Shown here piece by piece: positions 56,813 to 64,000 of a stretch of DNA of 64,000 bases. Numbering within the stretch: position 1 is the stretch's first letter; each line of letters begins with the position of its first letter. The position numbers and the translations under genes are program-made. The stretch covers positions 1-64,000 of the forward strand of contig DF241648.1 in NCBI GenBank assembly GCA_000507305.1. The letters are read 5' to 3'. The notes beneath the pieces were generated by a model. It worked only from the letters and a program-made list of their open reading frames with translations, had not been told where the DNA came from and ran no database searches. The DNA comes from Breviolum minutum Mf 1.05b.01 (lineage: Eukaryota; Sar; Dinophyceae; Suessiales; Symbiodiniaceae).

Positions 56813-57692
56813 ATGCTTCCCGGTCGTGTCAGCTTTCAGCTGCAAGAGGCATATCCAACGCAGATTGCCAGGCAGCCAGCGCAACAAGTGCAGTTGCCCC
56901 AGACAGTGACGCCACAAGTGCAACAAGTGCAACGGGCCCAGCCACTGCCAGCGCAGCTCCCGGCTGCAAATGCAGTCAATGCAGTCAATGCAGTCAGCCG
57001 CTTAGCTTCCCACGTATCCCACGTGTCACAAGTGAGCACTTTAGAGCCACGACGCTTGGTGGCCAGGGTGGGTGCACCATCAGCTCCTGCCGCTCTCGGA
57101 CTCCAAGCACATGTTCAGGCAGTGCAAGCCGTTCTAACGGCTCCAGGACCAGCACCAGTGACACCAGCAACACCAGCGCAGGCGCAACCGCGCACCCTGC
57201 GCTTCGCCGATGAGCCGAGTCGCGCGCCAATGCAGCCTCCAGTACAACCGCCCCAAGCGGTCCAACCGCCCCAAACGGTGCAGTGTGCGGCGCAAGCAGC
57301 GCCCAAATCATTGCTTAGGAGAAGCACGGCTAGTGCTGCAAGTGAGGAAGCTCCTGTGAGTTGTAATGCTTTGGCACCATACTCACGAGATGCAAGGGAT
57401 GCAAGGACAACTCCTCCCAATGGTCAGGCCAATAGGAGAAGAAAATCTTTACCTGAGCCCGAACTCTTGGTGGTGAAATTCCTTTATTTGTCGCGATTGC
57501 CTGCAGCCAGTTGGTTGCAGACTCCTTCGCAGTACCAACTCAGCTTGCACGTTGGAGAAGATGCTCGGAATGATCCTCCTGGGCGACCTGGGGTTTACTC
57601 CACTCCTTCAGTGCAGCTTGGAAACATAGAAAAAAGGTTTGGAGTTGCAAACATCTAGAAGCTCAACATGTCAAGGTAGTTCATCATCATCG

Positions 57693-57739
<47 letters not shown>

Positions 57740-57764
57740 GTCATCATCGTCATCATCGTCATCG

Positions 57765-57803
<39 letters not shown>

Positions 57804-59950
57804 CCTTTGATCATCTAAGGCAAGCGGGACCACCACAAGCAGTTCCACCAGAAGAGGCTCATCTTAAAGAGCAGATCAGCAAAGCTGTGGAGGTTGGGCT
57901 TTCTGTTTATCCGATGCTTACAAGAAATCAATGCATATCGATCCTAATCTTGCCATGATTTTTTCTCCGAAACATCAGACCTTCAATGATTTCAATATAT
58001 TTCAATGCCTTCTCCCTGGAGGCTATGGCTGACTCTGGTCAATCCCTTGGTACATTAGAATGTCGTTTCAAATCACGCGTTTCCGTTCGCTTAAGTGAAG
58101 CTGGACCTGGACCTGCTGCTGGTGGCCCCATGTATTTTCGTGTAGATGCCTGGTCAGTATCCAGTGGATTCTTTGGTGCACCTCCTTCACCTGTACTCTA
58201 TGCACGAGCTTTTGTGCCGATCAATGACGCAAAGTATCATAGACGTTCATGTACTTGGCCAATGATTGATGCAGCTGGAAAGGATGTAGCTTACCTCACC
58301 TGTGAGTTTTCCTTTGCCCGAATCCCTTCACCTGTACAAGAACTTACTGCTACTGCTGCAGGGAATGAGGTGAATCTCACATGGCTGGCATCCAATGAAG
58401 ATCGTGTAGTTCCCACCAAGGGCTATCGTGTGGACTCACGATGCTTAGGCCGTGGAAAGCGGGCAGGGAACAGCACTTGGCAACATGAAGGTGATGTGGA
58501 TGCTCACAACACACGTTTTGGGATACAAGGCTTGAAACCCGACACCATCTACTTGCTGCGTGTTTGTGCGGTGAATGAGGTTGGGTTGAGTCACTTGCAA
58601 TGGAATTTGTGTTGATTCTTTTTTTTAAAATTTATTTTTATCCCTTCCGGCCCTTCCTTTGTCCCGGAATCAAGGCTTGTACATCTGTACCATCCTGTAG
58701 ACCTTCTTACTAAGCCTCTGTGATTGGATCTCAGGTGAAGCCGAAGAAGTGGAAGTGAAAACTGGTCCTTGTGCACCAGCAGGATGTGGACAACCACGTT
58801 TGGCTGGCTGCAATGGACCTGTGTTAGCTGTAGAGTGGGATCCCCCTATGTATGATGGCGGTGCCAATCTAGTTGCCTACCGCGTTTGGGTTAGACCCTT
58901 CTCTGCAACTGATGCAGATCCCAGTGACTTGGCCAGTCAAGTATTCAGTGAAACCTTTTTTTTTTGGGGAGGATATCTCAAATCCCGAAAATCCTTCAAC
59001 ATGGCATCATCTCCAAAGGTCTTCCTGAAAACATGTTTCCATGTTTCTTCCTGAATTTGTCACCTTTTCCAGGTGATTGGTTGGAAGTTGGCCACGTGAA
59101 GCACAGCAGTGGAGTACAGCGAGCTGAGATCCACACAGAGGATTTGGATCCTTCTATAGGACGTGGCTTGGACACAAAGATCATGCAGACTCATGTAAAG
59201 TAATATAAGCCATATTACCAAACCAATATCAACACAGTGTCTGAATACCCTGCATATCTTAGTACAAAAGTGCACATATGTCTTCCAAACTGTTCTTGAG
59301 AGCTTACAAGTTGATAATGCTATCTGGTCAATCGGGCTTGTTTCCTTTGCTACCATGGAGCAGGTTACCTTTGTCGTGTGGCTGCCATCAATGCAGCTGG
59401 TGAAGTTGGTCCTGCCACGCCTGATGCTGTGTCGCTAACGTTGCCGCCACCTGGCAACTCCAACTCCAAAATGACCATGTTTTTTTTACAGTTTTTTACC
59501 CATTTTGAGCCATTTATGGCTGTGAAAGACATTGATTGCTGAATGGCAATGGCCCCATCTTGAAATTCTGAGCGCCAGAGTGAGAAACATTTTGTTCCAG
59601 CAGATGTTTGCATCATTCGTCATGTTGAGGAATCCTTGTGCAGTGTCTCGCCCAACACCCCAAGCACCTTTGGCGCTGGGTGATCGTGAGGGTTCAAGTC
59701 TCAGAGCGAGCAGTCTCAAGTGTTTGGGAATGATTAGTATTGTTTGTTCCATACAAAGACTTTTTGTTACATTTTGTTCCACTTACGCTTTTTCTGTTTT
59801 GACTGTCTTGATCCAAGAAGTTTGATACACTTTGGAGCTATCATGATTTCAAGATATTGCAGGCAAGGTTTTGAATGCTTTTGGCGGTGAGGCCATTTTA
59901 GTGGCATGTGGCCGCAGTCGGGTGCCAATGGCAACTTGCTCACCATGACC
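56813..59950 (+). CDS. low-complexity, C2-like and fibronectin type III protein
   Basis: The first block (ATG 56813 to about 57640) is rich in Pro, Gln and Ala and then shows PELLVVKFLYLSRLPAASW, the start of a beta-rich domain. After a microsatellite intron, 57812-57895 (AVPPEEAHLKEQISKAVEVG) and about 58010-58610 continue with GKDVAYLTCEFSFARIPSP, compatible with a C2-like fold. A fibronectin type III domain follows: VNLTWLASNEDRVVP, KGYRVDSRC, LKPDTIYLLRVCAVNEVGLS. A second one spans 58736-58940 (LAVEWDPPMYDGGANLVAYR), 59073-59180 (WLEVGHVKHSSGVQRAEI) and 59364-59455 (YLCRVAAINAAGEVGPATPD). Traces continue at 59640-59720 and 59863-59925 (GKVLNAFGGEAILVACG). It is probably a scaffold or binding protein. 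The 3' end is not located. Confidence 0.65.
57681..57802. repeat. (TCA)n microsatellite with TCG variants
   Basis: About 40 trinucleotides in an intron of the fibronectin type III gene. Confidence 0.95.
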
Positions 59951-62111
59951 ATCAACGAGAACCTTGCTTGCAACGATGTATCCATGATATGATTTATCAC
60001 ATATGTATATATGAATATCCATGTTCGCCATGTTGCAGTTGTCAACCCTTCTTGTCCCCGAGGCCAGGCAAACGAAAGGTGACTGTGCCCCTCTTCCAGG
60101 CGGGATGGACAATTTGGAACCAACACATCATGTGATCGAATGGAAGTGCTTCTACTTTGGCTTGGTGAAGATAATGATCTCTCAAGGGCACCACCATCAC
60201 CTGCTATCACTTCGGGCGTCAGACCATTTCTTTTTTGGATTATGGTTCTTGTGAGAGTATGGCAAAGTATGGCTCATTTTCCGCTGCATTTTCTATGATA
60301 TTTTTTTTTGGGGGGGGTTATCCCCTTCAGTATATCCTGCTTTCCCTGCTTCCAGGACGGCCTTTCCGATGATTTGCCCCTAGGGCTTTTCAATGGTCAA
60401 TATGGGGCACAAAGTTCGATGGCTTCAGCCTCCGTTTCATGGCTAAAGTGGAAGTCAGCCACACCCTGTGACACTCCTTCCATACCCCCCCAAGAAAAAA
60501 CAAAGAGTTTGCTCCGGTTGCTTTACATGTTAAGGATGGCATCAGTCATGACCTCGCCTTGCCAGAGCATTTGGATGCAACTTGGATATTGTCAAGTTGG
60601 GTTGAGTGGTTTCAGGCCACGCAGATCTAGAATTTTTTTCTGCCCAGCTGATTCAACGATGACAGCTAAGGCACATCAGGGTGCATGGTCAATGCCTCCT
60701 GACTTGGATTCCAGACACTGGTATCATGAGGATGCCTTTCCTGGATACGAGGCAGATTTTTTGGAGAGGAACCCTTGCAAGTCAGAGAGCTCCTAGATCT
60801 CATGATTCGTTTTGGAATGCAGGTCGGGAGGGGGTGCCGTACTCAAGATGTATTAAGATTATCAATATGATCATATAAAGAGGCCTCCAAAAGTGACCTA
60901 GCATCTTAAACGACTCCATCCCATAAATTCAGTACTTGTAGTTTTCAAGGCCCCAGTTTTCAGGCGCAAGCCAATCAGTTTTAGGGTGTATATAGGGCGT
61001 ATCAAGACCAACAGATGTGCTTTGAACTGCTTGAAGCTGCCAGGAACCAATGGAACAAGCTTTGGTTCCATTCAAGGCATGGATTAGTTTGAGTTTGGTG
61101 TGGGGATGCCGACGGAGAATGCATCCAATTTCTTGGTTTGAAAAGATGAGTGGGCCAGTGGTTCAAAATTTGTACATACAAGATGTATGGCATTGTGCGC
61201 CTTTCAGTTTCATGCGCTATTTTATGCGGATATGCCGCATATCAAAGAAAGTTTGACGCTGGTACATGACGTTCCCATCATGACGGTTGTCTGTAGGCGA
61301 CTCCTCCTCGAGCACGAGGGCATCTAGACAAGCAGCAGGACCACACTAGGCATTGTGAAGCAAGTTTGTCAAGAAGTGTGATGTGAGAGCAAATGCTGAA
61401 CAAGTTCTATGACCTATGAAGATTATGAAGATGCTTTGATGGGATCATGAAACTTCATGAAACATGTGTGCCATTTGGTGCAAACACTTGTTTAGAGTCG
61501 GAAGAGTCCTTTCATTTTGCCTTCAAAATGTTCATTCCAGAGAGTGGCACATTGCATGTGCAATTGTTAAAGGGTAACTCAGATGAATTCTTGATTCGCA
61601 GGATCTCTTGAGGCGCTTACTGGAAGAGAAGAGAAGTCTTTTAGAATCCAGCTTGTGACTGGGCAAAGCAAGTTGCGCTTTTTCTTTTTTCTTTAATCGG
61701 CATGTTGGGGCGGATTGGCCATTCAATTCCGGGGTCATTTCACTTCTCACCGACGTTTCACTCACATGGCATACGCTTCCGCATTTTCATTGTGAGGTTT
61801 GTGTCTTTGTGTGTAGCCATCACTTCCAGATATCACAGGGAAAGGATGTTAGCATGCAAGCAATCAGAAGTTCTCCTACAGCTTTTTCAAGAGTTGTCCT
61901 GTGGACATTCAACAACATACTGAAGCTTAAGTGAAGAAAGCCCATGTATTATACCATTGTGATGTACTTCATGGTTCCCGACGATTTCAGAACAAACAAA
62001 TTTTAAAGTTTAACCCAAAGATCCATTTATCAATTTGTATCAAGCATATCAATGTATCAATCTGTATCACCCATTAACATCATCGAGTTCAATGAATACA
62101 TCAACCATGTC
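59951..62111 (+). other. exon-like pieces without a named gene
   Basis: Candidate segments: 60395-60450 (TKFDGFSLRFMAKVEVSHT, faintly arrestin/Vps26-like), 60700-60770 (LDSRHWYHEDAFPGYEADFL), 61600-61672 (GSLEALTGREEKSFRIQLV). They are on the + strand and follow AG, but I cannot join them or assign a family with confidence. Confidence 0.3.
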
Positions 62112-62499
62112 ATGTTGCAACGCGGGCGCTGGCGATGTCTTTTGCCTTTGGCATGCTTGAGAGCCTTCATGGGCAATAGCTATGGTGACTTTTGTGGTGC
62201 CCGTCCGGTGAAGTCTCCTTCCGCGGTGTTTTGTCGTGCTGGGTTGGTTTTGACACCACAAAATGTGGAGAGCAGTTACCAGGCTTTGGCTGAAAGCAAT
62301 TGTATCCCAAGACGTTGGCATGTGGAAGGCCGTTGGGGGATTCCAATTGAACAGATCAAATCAGGTCAACATCAAGGGATGCGTTTCATCCCTTTGTTGT
62401 ACCAAGCGGAACAACGACTGCCAAAGGAGGTTCTGGCCTTATTGGATGCCGGTACAGCTTGCTTGATCCCCCAGAATTCCAGCAACGCATCCAAAGCTG
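62112..62499 (+). CDS. uncharacterised exon upstream of the methyltransferase
   Basis: ATG 62112 opens MLQRGRWRCLLPLACLRAF, a short basic-hydrophobic leader that could be a targeting peptide. It is followed by SNCIPRRWHVEGRWGIPIEQ and GMRFIPLLYQAEQRLPKEVL. The exon appears to end at a GT donor at 62500. The 62499 end (phase 1) does not match the phase of the 62759 acceptor, so either another splice site is used or this is a separate gene. Family unknown. Confidence 0.45.
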
Positions 62500-62764
62500 G
62501 TGCGTGGACAGATTGGCATCCAGGACATAAAACGGATACTCCTCCAAGAATTTGCCAACAGACATCTGCCATTGCACCTCCTGCTTTTGTTTTCATCATT
62601 TTTTTTTTCATTTTTTGTCCTTTTTTGAGTCTTTTGTATTTGTTTCTGTCAGATCTTGCATTTTTGCCTCCACACATCTCCCTTCAAAGTGCCATGTGTT
62701 TTTCTTCTTCGAAAACACCAAAAAAACGACATCCATTGCTTTTTTTTCCCATGGTAAGGTACGT

Positions 62765-63730
62765 ATGCCTTGTCCTTCGAGTCTTGGAACTGCCAGCTTT
62801 ACCTTTGCGGAGCTCTTCGCTGGCATTGGAGGATTCCGTCTGGGCCTGGAAAGTTTGGGTGGACGATGCGTTTTTGCCTCGGAGATTGAACCCTTCACGC
62901 GAGAAGTTTACATCCTGAACTTTGGAGAAGTACCACCAATTGCGGGAGATATTCGAAAGGTGAAAGATGAAGAGATTCCACTTGTGGATTTGTTAGTGGC
63001 AGGTTTTCCTTGCCAACCTTTTTCAGCTTTGGGAACTCAACCAGCTTTTGAAGATGATCGCGGACTCTTATTTCATGAAATTGTGAGAGTGCTGAAGGCA
63101 TCCAAAGCCAAATCATTCTTGCTTGAAAATGTTCCTGGACTTTTGGACTGTGATGATGGTCGCGCTCTTCAGGCCATCAAGCGTGAATTGATTCAGAGTG
63201 GCTATGCGGTCCAGATTCGTACTGCGAACGCGCGGAATCTCACGGCGCAGTCACGCAAACGGGTCTTCTTCTTCGGAGTGCGGGAAGATCTCGCAACACT
63301 TGGTGATGACTTTGCTTTGCCTTTCATCCCTGAGCTACACTTGAGAGCGAGGGACTTCCTTCAAACAGAAGAGGAGTTATCAGATGAGGCTGACATCTAT
63401 GCTTTGAGTGAGGAACATTTCAGTAGCCTCAAGGAATCAAAGAAATGGTCCAGAAGAGGTGGCATGACAGACACCTTGGTTTGGGAAGAGAAGTTGTGTA
63501 ACACCTTAGTGTCCCACTATGGCACGAGTTTGGGAAAGGGCAACTCACAGTTGGTGCCAAGAACTGCTCCCTTGAATCCTCGCAGGTTTACACCTCGCGA
63601 ATGTGCCAGGTTGATGGGTTTTCCAGACACCTTTCGTCTTACTGACAGACCTGAAGATCATCCAAGCGTGTGGTTTCTAGAACTGGGCTATTCAAGAAGT
63701 TTGCACACTTCTTTCGGATCATATGTCTAA
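62765..63730 (+). CDS. C5 cytosine-DNA methyltransferase, bacterial Dcm-like
   Basis: Reads from ATG 62765 (after an AG at 62757-62758) as one large exon of about 321 codons. Motif I FAELFAGIGGFRLGLE; motif II region CVFASEIE; motif IV with the catalytic Cys AGFPCQPFSALG; motif VI LLENVPGLL; motif VIII QSRKRVFFFGV; target-recognition region about residues 185-260; motif IX RRFTPRECARLMGFPDTF. Motif X (the GNSV-type element) is absent before the TAA at 63728; the last 20 or so residues (LELGYSRSLHTSFGSYV) do not fit, so an intron probably starts near 63665-63690 and the last exon lies beyond the window. It methylates C5 of cytosine with AdoMet. Its close match to bacterial restriction-modification and Dcm enzymes suggests old horizontal transfer. 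It is unrelated in detail to the retroelement methyltransferase at 5901. Confidence 0.85.
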   Translation: MPCPSSLGTASFTFAELFAGIGGFRLGLESLGGRCVFASEIEPFTREVYILNFGEVPPIAGDIRKVKDEEIPLVDLLVAGFPCQPFSALGTQPAFEDDRGLLFHEIVRVLKASKAKSFLLENVPGLLDCDDGRALQAIKRELIQSGYAVQIRTANARNLTAQSRKRVFFFGVREDLATLGDDFALPFIPELHLRARDFLQTEEELSDEADIYALSEEHFSSLKESKKWSRRGGMTDTLVWEEKLCNTLVSHYGTSLGKGNSQLVPRTAPLNPRRFTPRECARLMGFPDTFRLTDRPEDHPSVWFLELGYSRSLHTSFGSYV

Positions 63731-64000
63731 TAGATATTGTGGAATGTGTCTCTAGTAAACATGAACATATATAGAATCGTTAAGAGATTTCCGCACACAT
63801 TTTGGCATTCAGTATTTTCCAACGTTTTCCCGTTCAAACAGGAGAGTCGTGGTTTGTTTTTGCAGGTCATTAAAACCTTTAGGGTAGAGAAACGGAGAAA
63901 CCCGAGCAGGTTTTCAAGATTATTTTATTTATTTGTAAGTTATTCTTGGACCTCTTTGCCTCAAAATCTCAGGTTCAGAGCTTTGTACAAGATGTTTGGA
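63731..64000. other. downstream flank, no supported gene
   Basis: AT-rich; may contain the intron before the final methyltransferase exon. No motif X was seen in the remaining bases. Confidence 0.4.

Noticed and set aside
60395-60450. Vps26/arrestin exon
   Set aside because: The resemblance covers fewer than 20 residues and no other exon of that family was found in order.

Overview
The window reads as nuclear DNA of a dinoflagellate, most likely a photosynthetic one of the Symbiodiniaceae/Suessiales type. Every gene I can support lies on the + strand, as in dinoflagellate one-way gene arrays. Genes are cut into many short exons. Introns begin with GT, GC and sometimes GA, almost always end in AG, and usually sit in an AG|G context. 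One gene carries an FVAP-type bipartite plastid leader, and sequence resembling the dinoflagellate spliced leader occurs twice. No bacterial operon structure, tRNA, rRNA or CRISPR array was seen. One assembly gap (Ns) lies at 15386-15678.

Layout. 1-170: 63-bp tandem repeats. 1588-10535: an almost complete tyrosine-recombinase (DIRS/PAT/Ngaro-like) retrotransposon with split direct repeats. Its order is zinc-finger ORF, tyrosine recombinase, Gag-like CCCH ORF, then C5 cytosine methyltransferase, reverse transcriptase and RNase H. The 3' end is a B-A-C-B-A-C-B array with a 455-bp period. 10743-13851: multi-exon TPR gene ending in a membrane anchor. 14581-17057 and 27083-27708: exons of an axonemal-type dynein heavy chain tail, joined across a phase-perfect 10,025-bp intron that contains an intronless sulfotransferase gene (23674-24720) and other exon-like pieces. 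29079-34038: complete calcium-dependent protein kinase with about 22 exons. 34836-37459: uncharacterised exons and one EF-hand ORF. 38479-44037: gene with about four cold-shock domains. 44640-50010: degenerate repeats and a repeat-module region. 50490-54410: more dynein heavy chain exons, from a later part of the tail. 54808-55999: plastid-targeted FKBP. 56813-59950: C2-like/fibronectin type III gene. 62112-63730: bacterial-type Dcm-like C5 methyltransferase.

How they fit together. The single-copy genes look unrelated in function (cilium motor, Ca2+ signalling, plastid folding, RNA binding, DNA methylation). The common theme is genome dynamics. A retroelement carries its own cytosine methyltransferase. 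A probable retrogene sits in a giant dynein intron. Dynein tail exons are interleaved with complete unrelated genes. Exon joins given below are my own manual reconstructions from reading frame, phase and conserved family residues; they have not been checked against transcripts.
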